A stretch of DNA of 64,000 nucleotides from Candidatus Bathyarchaeota archaeon. Its GTDB lineage: Archaea; Thermoproteota; Bathyarchaeia; Bathyarchaeales; Bathyarchaeaceae. Below are positions 1-9,519 of this stretch, piece by piece. The notes below the pieces were generated by a model that saw only the letters and a list, made by a program, of their open reading frames with translations, made no database searches and was not told the origin of the DNA. A program made the position numbers and the translations under genes. The stretch spans positions 108,787 through 172,786 of the forward strand of contig SOJZ01000031.1 in the NCBI GenBank assembly GCA_004376295.1. The letters run 5' to 3'. How positions within the stretch are numbered: the stretch's first letter is position 1; the number at the start of each line of letters is the position of its first letter.

Positions 1-65
1 TTGGGGTTCTTGCTACAGGAATTCTATGGTATGAAGCTGTCAGGACATGGAGGCAGAGGCCTTAG

Positions 66-653
66 TCATGGAAGGACCGTTGCCTTTAATACTGGCCTAA
101 AGTTTTTGCTTTGGCTGACTGCTACCCAGTCGGCTTGCATGTCAATGAGAACGGCTGTTGTTCCGCCTATTGCTATTTCAAAGTGTATAATGACTTTGAT
201 ATGTTCGCTAGGCACATCTAGATCAGGGGTGTCGCCGTTGGCATAGGTTGCGTTGGCTGTTTTTACGTGCATTTTGATCATAGTGTAGTTTCCTGGAGGG
301 ATTTCAGCGATAGAGAGGATCATTGCCAAGTCTTGTAGTGCCAGTAAATCGAAGTAGACCTCTGTTACGTTATTGACAAAGGCTAGGTTTACCCAGGTTT
401 CGTTGCCGCCTCCCTTTCTGTGGGCTGAGATGCTGTCAAGGGTTACGTTGAGATGCGTTAGATTGACCGGCGCATCAGTTAACATCACAACCAGCGTACC
501 CGTGTTAGGGGCGGGAGGAGAAGGCGGAGTGAACCATGGAAATCTTAGACTGGGCATCGTCAAGCTTGAAACTGCCATGGATGTAATAATGAGAAAGGCT
601 ATAAGAACTCCAGCAGTTGCGTACAAACCCATTTTCTTGCCATTAATTGCCAT
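66..653 (-). CDS. Secreted or membrane-anchored DUF4382 protein
   Basis: About 195 residues. A hydrophobic segment near the N-terminus (YATAGVLIAFLIITSMAV) looks like a signal anchor and is followed by a Pro-rich linker. The rest fits the DUF4382 family, extracytoplasmic beta-rich domains of unknown function; the stretch GTLVVMLTDAP and the later pattern of a short helix plus IPPGNYTMIKM are typical. Two in-frame ATGs are possible. The upstream one at 665 directly abuts GGAGATGA, whereas the ATG at 653 sits 8 nt after it, so 653 is preferred. The gene lies 5-6 bp downstream of the small zinc protein and may be co-transcribed with it. No enzymatic residues are evident. The family call is fairly secure; the function is unknown. 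Confidence 0.75.
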   Translation of the reverse strand: MAINGKKMGLYATAGVLIAFLIITSMAVSSLTMPSLRFPWFTPPSPPAPNTGTLVVMLTDAPVNLTHLNVTLDSISAHRKGGGNETWVNLAFVNNVTEVYFDLLALQDLAMILSIAEIPPGNYTMIKMHVKTANATYANGDTPDLDVPSEHIKVIIHFEIAIGGTTAVLIDMQADWVAVSQSKNFRPVLKATVLP

Positions 654-671
654 TCCACTTTTCATCTCCTT

Positions 672-866
672 TTATTCCAGTTTGCTTCCACACATTGGAC
701 ACTTACTCAAGTCGATTCCACAGTTAAGACAATACCATTCGTCACATTTTCTGCAGTGAAATCTCACGCTGTTTATCGTTGCCTTGCACTTTTGGCATGA
801 TCTCTTTGAAATCCTTGAATGAAACATTTTGTGTATATACTGATTCGTGGTGAACATGTTTTTCAT
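672..866 (-). CDS. Small zinc-finger protein
   Basis: The C-terminal half holds four CxxC-like pairs (CQKC, CRKC plus CLNC, CPMC) with an intervening His/Cys pattern, consistent with a small treble-clef or zinc-ribbon fold binding one or two zinc ions. The reading frame stays open to a GTG at 941. The ATG at 866 is preferred because a TATA-like ATTATAT lies about 25 nt upstream (minus strand, near 893-899), suggesting a leaderless start, and because a palindrome at 905-925 would otherwise sit inside the coding region. A later ATG at 827 would give a 51-residue form. It precedes the DUF4382 gene in the same direction. No family name is assigned. Confidence 0.5.
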   Translation of the reverse strand: MKNMFTTNQYIHKMFHSRISKRSCQKCKATINSVRFHCRKCDEWYCLNCGIDLSKCPMCGSKLE

Positions 867-904
867 CGAATATATTAATGGAATCGTGAGATATAATACA
901 ATAC

Positions 905-925
905 TTTTGAACAGTCTGTTCAAAA
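905..925. promoter_or_regulatory. Perfect 9-bp inverted repeat, possible operator
   Basis: Arms TTTTGAACA and TGTTCAAAA are separated by GTC. A third half-site (CTTTGAAC) follows directly at about 926-933, giving two overlapping dyads. The dyad lies just upstream of the TATA-like sequence proposed for the small zinc protein. This spacing suits an archaeal repressor or activator site, but the role is inference. Confidence 0.4.
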
Positions 926-1106
926 CTTTGAACAACAACACTTTACATGTGTGTGCAGAAGGCTTGAAATTAACAAAGGATAAGTGATAGAATCCTGATC
1001 AAGAATTTCCTCTATTCATATAGGCACCACATCTATCATTTCGAAGGCCTTTTCCTAACAAAATTTTTAAAAGTAATGATTTTTCTGTTGTAGATGATAA
1101 TGGACT

Positions 1107-2267
1107 GTGTTGGTGAAAAAATTGGCGGAAATCTCTTCTTCAAGCAAATGGATGTACGTATCTTTCGTTCTAATCGCTGCGTTAATTTTTGGCAGCAGCC
1201 TCTTTACGTACACATATCTTAATGTTCAAACCCAATTTTCCACTCTGCAAACGCAACTGCAAGATTTACAACAACAAATTGACATTCTAAACTATGTAAA
1301 CCAAACTGGCCTCATGCCTTGGCCAAAAATCTACGATCAAATCAAATATAGCATAGTGCTTATTCAAACCGAAATTGGCTTAGGCTCAGGCTTTATCTAT
1401 GACTATGAAGGTCGCATCGTAACCAACTATCATGTAATCGAAGGCGCCAACACAATACAGGTTACATTTCTCGATGGAAACATAACCGACGCCAACAGAG
1501 TTGGCGAAGATCCATACAGCGACCTAGCCGTTATCAAAGTCAATCCAGACATTACAAAACTATATCCAGTTGTACTGGGAAACTCCTCCGAACTCATCGT
1601 GGGGGAGCCAGTAGCAGCTATAGGAAACCCTTTTGGACTAAGCGACACAATAACCGCCGGCATAGTCTCCGCACTAGGGAGAGACTTGGAAGCACCTGGC
1701 CACTACCGAATTGTGGACATTATTCAAGTTGACGCTGCTATAAACCCAGGGAACTCTGGTGGACCCCTAGTTAACCTGGAAGGCCAAGTGGTAGGCGTCA
1801 ACACAGCTATAATAGCAGAGGAAGATGAAAGAACTTTCCTTGGCGTAGGATTCGCCATACCCTCTGATACAATAACAAGGGAAATTGACGACCTGATAAA
1901 TTTCGGCACATACAAACATCCTTGGGTAGGCATTGCTGGAATTGACGTCAACCTAGCCATCGCGCAATATATCGGCTTAGAAAAACCGCAGGGATTTCTC
2001 GTAATCGATGTTGTTCCTGACAGTCCTGCAGAGGATGCCGGTTTGAGGGGCGGTAATCAAACGGTTGTAATAGGTGGAAGAGAAATTAAAATTGGTGGCG
2101 ACGTGATCGTGGGAATAGATGGTCTAAATGTTAGAACTTTGAACGATTTGGTCGTGTACACAGAGAGAAATAAACGCCCTGGAGATATCGTGAGCTTGGC
2201 AATTATCAGAGATGGTCAAGAGATCATCAAGTCGTTTACATTGGGAGAACGCCCGCCACCATCGTAA
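1107..2267 (+). CDS. HtrA/DegP-like serine protease with PDZ domain
   Basis: 386-residue membrane-anchored protease for extracytoplasmic protein quality control. An N-terminal transmembrane segment (about residues 15-38) is followed by a short Gln-rich coiled coil (40-62), a trypsin-like domain (about 75-265) and one PDZ domain (about 275-380). The catalytic triad is visible: His109 in TNYHVIEG, Asp139 in SDLAVIKV and Ser217 in PGNSGGP. The start is a GTG at 1107; in-frame TTG and GTG codons follow within 6 nt and no strong ribosome site distinguishes them. It stands alone between oppositely oriented genes. Assignment to family S1C is secure; whether it is a protease or a protease-chaperone is not visible. 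Confidence 0.93.
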   Translation: MLVKKLAEISSSSKWMYVSFVLIAALIFGSSLFTYTYLNVQTQFSTLQTQLQDLQQQIDILNYVNQTGLMPWPKIYDQIKYSIVLIQTEIGLGSGFIYDYEGRIVTNYHVIEGANTIQVTFLDGNITDANRVGEDPYSDLAVIKVNPDITKLYPVVLGNSSELIVGEPVAAIGNPFGLSDTITAGIVSALGRDLEAPGHYRIVDIIQVDAAINPGNSGGPLVNLEGQVVGVNTAIIAEEDERTFLGVGFAIPSDTITREIDDLINFGTYKHPWVGIAGIDVNLAIAQYIGLEKPQGFLVIDVVPDSPAEDAGLRGGNQTVVIGGREIKIGGDVIVGIDGLNVRTLNDLVVYTERNKRPGDIVSLAIIRDGQEIIKSFTLGERPPPS

Positions 2268-2316
2268 GAAACACATTTCTTGCCTTAAACAATCTTTTAA
2301 ACATTAATCTCTGAAA

Positions 2317-3561
2317 TCACCGTTTCATACCTGTTGTTTCTGCATGGGTCAGATATTCTATCATAGTATCGTCCAAGTCGAGCCATTTTGCTGTACCCGC
2401 TCGCATTTGTGGGTTGTTTTCAAAAATTATTCTTATGTATGGGAGGATTTCTCTTACGGCTACGATTGAAGAGATGTGGCATTTCCGCTTGATTTTCATT
2501 CCTATGGCTGATCGCATCTGGCGTTCCCCTTTAGTTCGTCCTAACCATCGAATTCTCTGTGGAAATCGGTATGGAATCCAGCCAGATGGTTTAGTTTTTT
2601 CACGGGCCATAGCCACTCCTGCCGTCATGAAATCATATACGTATCGCATTAATTTCCAGTTTTGCGTTCTACGAATTCTACCTCGATACAAGTCAGCTTG
2701 ACTCAACGCCTCCATAGCCTTCGCTAAGTCGCTTGGATGAGTCAGTTGATACGGCACATTCTCGTAAACCCATTGAAACAACATGTCAGGGTCTACATCA
2801 GCGGTATCTACTGCTCGCTTCGCCTCGGCACAACTTCTTGAATAAAAGATGGTTTTCATTACGCTGAAGATGACTTCTTTTCGGTCGCGACTCGCTAGCC
2901 AAGCCACATTTTCATACGTCAATCTGTTGCGCCCTTGAGCCAAAGCCTGTAAATCGTTCACCGCTGACCTAACGTCGCGTCCAGATCGTTCAGCAATAAA
3001 TTTAAGAACTCGTTCCTCCGCCTCAATTTTCTCACCAGCACATACCCTCTTCAAATGCTTCGCCACCTGCAAAATCGTAGGCCTCTTAAACTCGATGAGT
3101 AGGCAGTACTTACGAAGCGTGGCAAAACGAGGGTTATACGCATTGTTTGCTATGAGCACAATGGGACACTGGGCATCCTTTGCAACTGTTATAACAGCTC
3201 TAATGCCACCTCGATCCGCGGTTCCCGTAACCCCATCCAACTCATCCAATAGAACCAGCCGGCGACCACCAAACAATGTACCATACTGAGAGGCTAAACC
3301 GGCAAAACGCTGAACCATCTCAGCTGTTCGATAGTCACTCGCGTTCTTCTCCACCAACTCCATGTTCAAGTCATGGGCTAGAGCCTCTACGCAAACAGTT
3401 TTTCCAATGCCTGGAGGCCCGTAAAGAAACGCAGCTCTCTTCTTGGGAACTCTCTTGCTCCAAGATTCTACCCAACTTTTGAATTTTTCAATTGCCTCTC
3501 TGTTTCCAACAACCGTAGATAATGTCCGGGGCTTGTGCTTCACCGTCCAAGCGGCGTACAC
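2317..3561 (-). CDS. rfcL: Replication factor C large subunit
   Basis: 414-residue AAA+ subunit of the clamp loader that opens PCNA and loads it on primed DNA. Walker A GPPGIGKT is at 48-55, Walker B LLDELDG at 104-110, and the N-terminal WTVKHKP is typical of archaeal RfcL. The start is GTG, 5 bp after the rfcS stop, so the two are one transcription unit. The protein ends shortly after the collar domain (TTGMKR). I see no C-terminal PIP-box-like motif, which many archaeal RfcL proteins carry, so PCNA contact may rest on other surfaces. Otherwise unremarkable. Confidence 0.95.
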   Translation of the reverse strand: MYAAWTVKHKPRTLSTVVGNREAIEKFKSWVESWSKRVPKKRAAFLYGPPGIGKTVCVEALAHDLNMELVEKNASDYRTAEMVQRFAGLASQYGTLFGGRRLVLLDELDGVTGTADRGGIRAVITVAKDAQCPIVLIANNAYNPRFATLRKYCLLIEFKRPTILQVAKHLKRVCAGEKIEAEERVLKFIAERSGRDVRSAVNDLQALAQGRNRLTYENVAWLASRDRKEVIFSVMKTIFYSRSCAEAKRAVDTADVDPDMLFQWVYENVPYQLTHPSDLAKAMEALSQADLYRGRIRRTQNWKLMRYVYDFMTAGVAMAREKTKPSGWIPYRFPQRIRWLGRTKGERQMRSAIGMKIKRKCHISSIVAVREILPYIRIIFENNPQMRAGTAKWLDLDDTMIEYLTHAETTGMKR

Positions 3562-3566
3562 TCTAG

Positions 3567-4538
3567 CTAAACGCCCCTTTTCATCTCATGACCAGCCTCA
3601 GTTAACCGTGCAAGCAAGGCACTCAACTGAACTTCTTCGTCTGCGCCTTGAATCAAACGAAAGTCAATCTCTCCAATAGCATCTGCAAGCTTAATCTTCC
3701 ATTTTTCTGGAAGCCCTGAACGGAAAATTTCGATGTGGATTTGTCTGATGATGTCGATTCCAGCTAGGCCGTATTTTAGAATCATCTCTCTCAGTTTCTC
3801 TCTAGAACCTATGAAATCACCCTTCATTGCCAACGTAATCATCTCTCGAACGTCTGCTGGGTTGGCTCTACCAATCACCGAATAAATGGTCTCAGCGTCG
3901 ATGGGTCTACCTAAAGAAGCAGCCGCCTGCAACGTGTTAGTTGTCTTCCGCAGGTCGCCTCCGCAAACCTCAAAAATAGCGTCTAACCCATCATCTGACA
4001 TTTTCACGTTTTCTTTCTCGATGATACGCCGCAGATAGATATCATGATCCTCCCTTGATAAATAAGTAAACCGAAAAGGCGCACAACGAGATTGAATGGG
4101 TTCAATAATTTTCCCACTATAATTTGCTATAAGAATAAATCGGCACGTCCCCGTGAAACGTTCCATGGTACGTCGCAAAGCTTGTTGCGCATCCCTAGTC
4201 ATGTTATCCGCTTCGTCCAAAATCATAATTTTAAACGGAATTTCACCAATCGACCTCATCCGAGCGAAAGTCTTCACAGTCTTTCTAACCACGTTTATCC
4301 CGCGTTCATCGCTGGCGTTCAACTCCATAAGATGCTCCTTATAACCGGCACCGTATAGATTGCGAGCTAAACAAAGTGCAGCCGTCGTTTTTCCAGTTCC
4401 TGGTGGACCAGCAAAAATGCAGTGTGGAATATTCTTCGTCTTCACGAAGCTTTCCAGTCGTTCCACGATTTCCTTCTGGTTCACCATTTCACTCAGGGAT
4501 TGAGGGCGATACTTCTCTGCCCACATCTCATAGCTCAA
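3567..4538 (-). CDS. rfcS: Replication factor C small subunit
   Basis: 323-residue AAA+ ATPase forming the small subunits of the clamp loader with RfcL. The N-terminus has the RFC box WAEKYRP, Walker A GPPGTGKT (44-51), DEAD box (108-111) and the SRC arginine-finger motif (150-152). The start is a TTG supported by GGAGG seven nt upstream; an ATG at codon 5 is less well placed. It is the first gene of the rfcS-rfcL pair and is divergent from gins23 across a 123-bp control region that must hold both promoters. Confidence 0.96.
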   Translation of the reverse strand: MSYEMWAEKYRPQSLSEMVNQKEIVERLESFVKTKNIPHCIFAGPPGTGKTTAALCLARNLYGAGYKEHLMELNASDERGINVVRKTVKTFARMRSIGEIPFKIMILDEADNMTRDAQQALRRTMERFTGTCRFILIANYSGKIIEPIQSRCAPFRFTYLSREDHDIYLRRIIEKENVKMSDDGLDAIFEVCGGDLRKTTNTLQAAASLGRPIDAETIYSVIGRANPADVREMITLAMKGDFIGSREKLREMILKYGLAGIDIIRQIHIEIFRSGLPEKWKIKLADAIGEIDFRLIQGADEEVQLSALLARLTEAGHEMKRGV

Positions 4539-4661
4539 CTGTTAGCCTCCATGACGTTATCTATGGAAAAGGCATGTCATAAATGTGTTTGCCCGCTATG
4601 ATAAAACCTTAAAACCAAGCTAGCCTCTTTCTTTTAGTTGTTCCTTACTAAGTGAGGTTTA

Positions 4662-5234
4662 ATGTTGTCAGCAAAACCGTCAACGTCCATAAGAGATGCG
4701 GATTTTGAGTTTGAAAATACAGAGGTCAGAATCGCCGTGAACAGAAATTGCCCAAAAATTGAACTTGCAGGCTTGGAAATCGGACCCTTTGAAGAGGGGA
4801 AAGAATACGACGTTAGATTCTGGATAGCCCAAGAACTGGAAAAGGCGGGAATAGCACGTTTTCATGAGGAAGATCTATTGACCGCGGTAAAACTCTACAA
4901 AATTCACTGGAAAGAACGCGTTCAATCAGTTAAACAGATCGCATTCTTACCTCGAGATTTTTATCCTAAACTTCGACGTTACCTTGCAGACTTGAAAAAG
5001 AACGCTGTGAAAAAACCTGAAAAAATGAGAGAATACGAGAAAGCTGTGAGGCATTCCCGCGATATTATCAACTGCAGATTGAAGAAGCTAGTTTCCCTCG
5101 CTTCTGCAAGCGCCGCCCAAACAAACCAGACCATTAACAACCTGTCGGTTGAGGAACATAGTATCTACAAACTTCTTCGCAAGAACATCGGGGAGTGGAG
5201 AACCAGAATCCTTAAAGAAGGTGCAGAATCTTGA
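4662..5234 (+). CDS. gins23: GINS complex subunit, Gins23 type
   Basis: 190 residues. GINS bridges Cdc45/GAN and MCM in the archaeal CMG-like helicase. A short beta-rich B domain comes first (about 28-65, with GLEIGPFEEGKEYDV and WIAQELEKAGIARF), followed by the helical A domain containing FLPRDFYPKLRRYL. The B-then-A order is that of Psf2/Psf3 and archaeal Gins23, not Gins51. The ATG is preceded by GAGGT at a normal distance. The stop overlaps the start of mcm by 4 bp (TTGA), implying translational coupling, as in other archaea where gins23 and mcm are linked. Confidence 0.85.
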   Translation: MLSAKPSTSIRDADFEFENTEVRIAVNRNCPKIELAGLEIGPFEEGKEYDVRFWIAQELEKAGIARFHEEDLLTAVKLYKIHWKERVQSVKQIAFLPRDFYPKLRRYLADLKKNAVKKPEKMREYEKAVRHSRDIINCRLKKLVSLASASAAQTNQTINNLSVEEHSIYKLLRKNIGEWRTRILKEGAES

Positions 5235-7267
5235 CCGAGGTCGTAACAGCAGATCCGCAAGAGCGATTTCTAGATTTTCTAAAGTCAGACAAATATCGTG
5301 AGCGCATCTCCCGAATGGCCATTGAAGGCATCACTTCGCTGAGTGTAGATTTCGACGATCTAATGACAACCGATTCAGCACTTGCGGAAAGCATCACCGA
5401 GGCACCAGACGAATATCTAGAGCATACAAATCGCGCAGCGCTTGCACAGCTACAAATCGAAGAACCCGAATACGCTGAAGGAATCGAAACCGTCCATGTC
5501 CGATTTAAAGGACTACCAGTAACCACACTACTGCGAATGTTAGGATCTGTTCACATAGGAAAACTCGTTATGGTGAGAGGAATTGTTGTACGCGCCACCC
5601 CAGCCAAGCCTATGGTCACGCAGGCGGCTTTTCGATGCAAAAGATGTGGAACCGTCAGCCATGTCCCCCAAACAGGTCCATTTCTGAGGGCTCCAATCGA
5701 ATGCAGTGACCCAGCATGCAAGAGAAAAGGACCCTTCGATTTTGTCCAGGAAGAATCCAACTTCATCGATTCTCAAGAAATTCGCATTCAGGAACGACCT
5801 GAGAATCTTCCGCCAGGCCATCTTCCGCTCTGGATAGGCGTCAAATTGTTTGGAAGAGAACTTGTTGACGTAGCCAGACCTGGCGACGACGTCTCGGTTG
5901 TGGGGGTTGTGCGTGCAGTCGCTCCTACACTTCCTAAAGTGGGAAAACTTCGCATGTTTACGTTGCATCTTGACGCTAATTTCGTAGATGTAGTGAGCAA
6001 AGAGCCTGAAAAAGTGATTATTTCGCCTGAAGAAGAGAAGGAAATACTTGAGCTCGCAAAGGACCCGTGGATTCACCGCAAAGTCATTCGATCTATAGCG
6101 CCGTCTATCTATGGTTACGAGCACCTCAAAGAAGCCATCATGTACCTCCTCTTCGGAGGGGTTGCAAAACGTCTCCCCGACATAACCATACGAGGAGAAA
6201 TGAACGTTCTCTTTATAGGAGACCCAGGAACCGCTAAGTCCCAGCTACTGCAGTATGTGGCGAAGATCGCTCCGCGTGGTTTGTACACTTCTGGTCGAGG
6301 AACGACGGCTGCAGGCTTGACCGCTGCCGTGCTTCGCGAGAGGCGAAGTGGCGGAATGACTCTTGAAGCGGGAGCGCTTGTGCTTGCGGATAAGGGCGTC
6401 GCATGTATAGATGAGATTGATAAGATGCGTCCTGAAGATCGTGTGGCGATACATGAGGCGATGGAGCAACATACTGTTTCGGTTGCGAAGGGTGGTATCG
6501 TGGCGACTCTCAACGCTCGAACAGCCATATTAGCTGCCGCTAATCCAGCTTTGGGAAGATACAACCCCTATCAAACGGTTGCGGAGAACATTTCTCTTCC
6601 AGTCACGATTCTTTCGAGGTTTGACCTCATCTTCGTGTTACGAGACGTGCCGGAAAAGGAACATGACACAAGGATGACTGAGCACATACTCGGTCTTCAT
6701 AAAACAGGTGCTGTTCCAGTTGAACCCCCTGTACCGCCTGAGTTGCTTAGAAAATACATCAGCTACACCAAGAACTTGAAGCCTGTGTTAACGTCTGAAG
6801 CCTTAGACCGCCTCAAAGATTTCTATCTTATCATGCGTTCGGCAAGCGAAACTGAAGGAACACCTATCGCGATAACGGCGCGGCAACTTGAATCTCTTGT
6901 TAGAGTGGCGGAGGCTAGGGCTCGCATCGCCTACCGGAAAGAGATTCTCGCTGAGGACGCTGAGGCCGCGGTTGCCATAATGAAAAGGTCCTTAGAGGAG
7001 GTTGGAATCGACGTTTCATCTAAGATGTTGGACATCGATATTATCATGACTGGCAAGCCTAAGAGTTTACGCGACAAGCTGCAGGTTGTCTTAGGGACGG
7101 TGATTGAGATGGAACGGGAAACGGGTATGGTTGAAAAGTCGGCGCTTCTGGAAAAGCTTGAGACTGAACGTGGAGTAGTAGGTCCAGAGGCGGAGAGGCT
7201 CTTGGGACAGTTGCTGAGGGAAGGAACTATATACTCGCCTAGAGAGGGCTATCTCAAGAAGACCTAG
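5231..7267 (+). CDS. mcm: Replicative DNA helicase MCM
   Basis: 678-residue hexameric 3'-5' helicase of the replisome. The N-terminal domain carries a zinc site (Cys136, Cys139, Cys158, Cys163). The AAA+ core has Walker A GDPGTAKS (330-337), Walker B CIDEIDKM (392-399), sensor 1 AAANP and the arginine finger SRF (462-464). A C-terminal winged helix is expected in the last 80 residues. The start is a TTG within the gins23 stop (TTGA overlap), with GAAGGTG upstream. Together with gins23, hel308 and the divergent rfc genes it forms a compact replication island. Confidence 0.97.
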   Translation: MTEVVTADPQERFLDFLKSDKYRERISRMAIEGITSLSVDFDDLMTTDSALAESITEAPDEYLEHTNRAALAQLQIEEPEYAEGIETVHVRFKGLPVTTLLRMLGSVHIGKLVMVRGIVVRATPAKPMVTQAAFRCKRCGTVSHVPQTGPFLRAPIECSDPACKRKGPFDFVQEESNFIDSQEIRIQERPENLPPGHLPLWIGVKLFGRELVDVARPGDDVSVVGVVRAVAPTLPKVGKLRMFTLHLDANFVDVVSKEPEKVIISPEEEKEILELAKDPWIHRKVIRSIAPSIYGYEHLKEAIMYLLFGGVAKRLPDITIRGEMNVLFIGDPGTAKSQLLQYVAKIAPRGLYTSGRGTTAAGLTAAVLRERRSGGMTLEAGALVLADKGVACIDEIDKMRPEDRVAIHEAMEQHTVSVAKGGIVATLNARTAILAAANPALGRYNPYQTVAENISLPVTILSRFDLIFVLRDVPEKEHDTRMTEHILGLHKTGAVPVEPPVPPELLRKYISYTKNLKPVLTSEALDRLKDFYLIMRSASETEGTPIAITARQLESLVRVAEARARIAYRKEILAEDAEAAVAIMKRSLEEVGIDVSSKMLDIDIIMTGKPKSLRDKLQVVLGTVIEMERETGMVEKSALLEKLETERGVVGPEAERLLGQLLREGTIYSPREGYLKKT

Positions 7268-7287
7268 CTAAGTAAAGGGCGCGGACG

Positions 7288-9519
7288 TTGAAAGTTGAAG
7301 ACTTATCGATACCAGAATCTGTAAAACAAGTCATAATCAACTCGGGAATCACTGAGCTCTACCCTCCACAAGAAGAAGCCATACGAGCTGGGGCCCTAGA
7401 AGAAAAAAACCTTATTTTGGCGAGTCCAACCGCGTCGGGCAAAACGTTGATCGCTGAGTTATGCGCCCTCAAACACATACTAGAAAAAGATGGAAAAATT
7501 CTTTACTTGACTCCGTTACGAGCATTAGCCAGCGAAAAATACGAGGAATTCAAGAAATATACAGTAATTAGGAAAAAGAATGGACGACGAGTCACTGTAG
7601 GCATTAGTACAGGAGATTACGACAGTAATGACCGTTGGCTGGAAAAATTTGACATCATAGTCACAACGAACGAGAAAGCAGATTCACTGCTGAGACACAG
7701 AACGCATTGGATGAACGAAATCTCCCTCGTAGTCGCTGACGAAGTGCACTTGCTAAACGATGCTGAACGTGGACCAACATTGGAGGTGGTGCTCGCCCGT
7801 CTCATGCAAATAAATCCCGATGCTCAACTGTTGGCCTTGAGCGCCACGGTGAAAAACGCAGAGGAAGCTGCTGAATGGTTAAAGGCGGGCTCTATCACAA
7901 CCGAGTGGAGACCAGTCGTGCTGAAGGAAGGCGTGCTCTTACAGGATGAGGCACAATTCAAGGATGGAGGCGCTTTCAAGATAGAGAAACCCTCCAAGAA
8001 TCCAGCTATCAACCTTGCGTTACATATTGTACACTCTGGCGGACAAGCACTCATCTTTGCAGCTACAAGGAAAAACTCGGTTAGTTTGGCCAAGAAAGCA
8101 GCAGCAAGCATGGCAACCCGTCTGTCTAAGCCCATGAAGCGTTCTTTAACGCGGATTGCAGAACAAATTCTTGCAACGGGTGAACGAACAAGAATAAGTG
8201 AACTACTAGCTGAACTCGTCCAGCATGGAACTGCTTTCCATCACGCAGGATTAGGCGGAAGACACAGAAAAATAATTGAAGATGCCTTCAGAGACGGCAA
8301 AATCAAGGTTATAACCGCGACACCTACGTTGGCTTTTGGAGTAAACCTGCCAGCCAGAATGGTGATCATCCATGATTATCGGCGATATGAAGCTGGGTAT
8401 GGCTATTACCCTATCAAGGTGTTGGAATATAAGCAGATGGCTGGGAGAGCTGGAAGACCCCGTTACGACAAAATGGGTGAAGCTTTGCTGATCGCTAAGA
8501 CAGAGGATGAACGCGACTATTTGATGGAGAATTACGTTCTATCCGAGACTGAAAGAATATGGTCGAAGCTGGCTGTGGAGCGAATCCTTCGTTCTCACGT
8601 TTTAGCTACGATTGCAGCTGATTTTGCTCGCACCGAGCAGGGAATCTACGACTTTTTTGACAGAACCTTTTATGCACATCAGTATGGGTCGGATGCCATT
8701 AAAGGGGTCATCGTAAAAATTCTGAAGTTTCTTTACGATGAAAAAATGATTGAAATTAATGGTGAAAACGTTTCCGCAACGCGGTTTGGACGAAGAGTTT
8801 CCGAACTGTATATTGACCCAATTTCTGGAGTCATGATTCGAGACGCTCTGTTAAGTCGAGCACCTAAACTAACCGACATCAGCTTCCTCCACATGATTGC
8901 ACACACGCCTGACATGTCTCCTAGGCTTCGCCCCTACTCGAGCGAGATCGAACAACTCGTCTTGTTTGTTGACGAGCATCAAGACGAGTTTATGTTGGAA
9001 TTGCCTGATAAAGGGGTGGATACAATAGCCTATGAAAATTTCTTGGGAGAGGCAAAGCTCGCTTGGGTGCTGGGCGCGTGGATAGAAGAAACAACAGAAG
9101 ACGATACCATCGGAAAGTTTAGAGTTCAACCCGGCGACCTCTATCGACTCATCTCAACTGCACGATGGCTTCTATACGCTTCACATGAATTAGCATCCCT
9201 CTTCGGCCACAAAGACCTTCTCCGAAACCTCGCAGGACTCACAGAACGTGTAAAAAAGGGCGTGAAAGCGGAATTGCTCCCACTCATCAGGTTAGAGGGA
9301 ATCGGCAGAGTCCGAGCGCGCATACTTCATGATTCTGGCCTAAAGACTATTAAGGATATTAAGAGGGCTCCACTCGAAAAGCTAACCAACCTACCATTGA
9401 TCGGCCCCAAAGTTGCAAAGAAGATCAAGGAACAAGTAGGCGGATTTGTCAAATCAAAAGAGTGGGAAAAACTGAAAAGAGAGAAAAGTCTGGAGCAACA
9501 AGCCCTAACCAAATATTAA
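7288..9519 (+). CDS. hel308: Superfamily 2 DNA helicase Hel308
   Basis: 743-residue 3'-5' helicase acting at stalled forks and in recombination. Motif I ASPTASGKT (45-53) and the DEVH box (151-154) are clear, as is the QMAGRAGRPRYD motif VI region. The C-terminus has tandem helix-hairpin-helix elements (LEGIGRVRARIL, LPLIGPKVAKKI) of the ratchet/domain V type. The start is TTG with AAGGGCG upstream, 20 bp after mcm, likely the same operon. Its stop directly abuts the purB stop (convergent, no spacer), so the 3' untranslated regions must overlap. Confidence 0.95.
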   Translation: MKVEDLSIPESVKQVIINSGITELYPPQEEAIRAGALEEKNLILASPTASGKTLIAELCALKHILEKDGKILYLTPLRALASEKYEEFKKYTVIRKKNGRRVTVGISTGDYDSNDRWLEKFDIIVTTNEKADSLLRHRTHWMNEISLVVADEVHLLNDAERGPTLEVVLARLMQINPDAQLLALSATVKNAEEAAEWLKAGSITTEWRPVVLKEGVLLQDEAQFKDGGAFKIEKPSKNPAINLALHIVHSGGQALIFAATRKNSVSLAKKAAASMATRLSKPMKRSLTRIAEQILATGERTRISELLAELVQHGTAFHHAGLGGRHRKIIEDAFRDGKIKVITATPTLAFGVNLPARMVIIHDYRRYEAGYGYYPIKVLEYKQMAGRAGRPRYDKMGEALLIAKTEDERDYLMENYVLSETERIWSKLAVERILRSHVLATIAADFARTEQGIYDFFDRTFYAHQYGSDAIKGVIVKILKFLYDEKMIEINGENVSATRFGRRVSELYIDPISGVMIRDALLSRAPKLTDISFLHMIAHTPDMSPRLRPYSSEIEQLVLFVDEHQDEFMLELPDKGVDTIAYENFLGEAKLAWVLGAWIEETTEDDTIGKFRVQPGDLYRLISTARWLLYASHELASLFGHKDLLRNLAGLTERVKKGVKAELLPLIRLEGIGRVRARILHDSGLKTIKDIKRAPLEKLTNLPLIGPKVAKKIKEQVGGFVKSKEWEKLKREKSLEQQALTKY

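Noticed and set aside
5540..6564. Long reading frames antisense to mcm
   Set aside because: They follow the codon periodicity of mcm, lack ribosome sites and encode low-complexity Ser/Arg-rich sequence.
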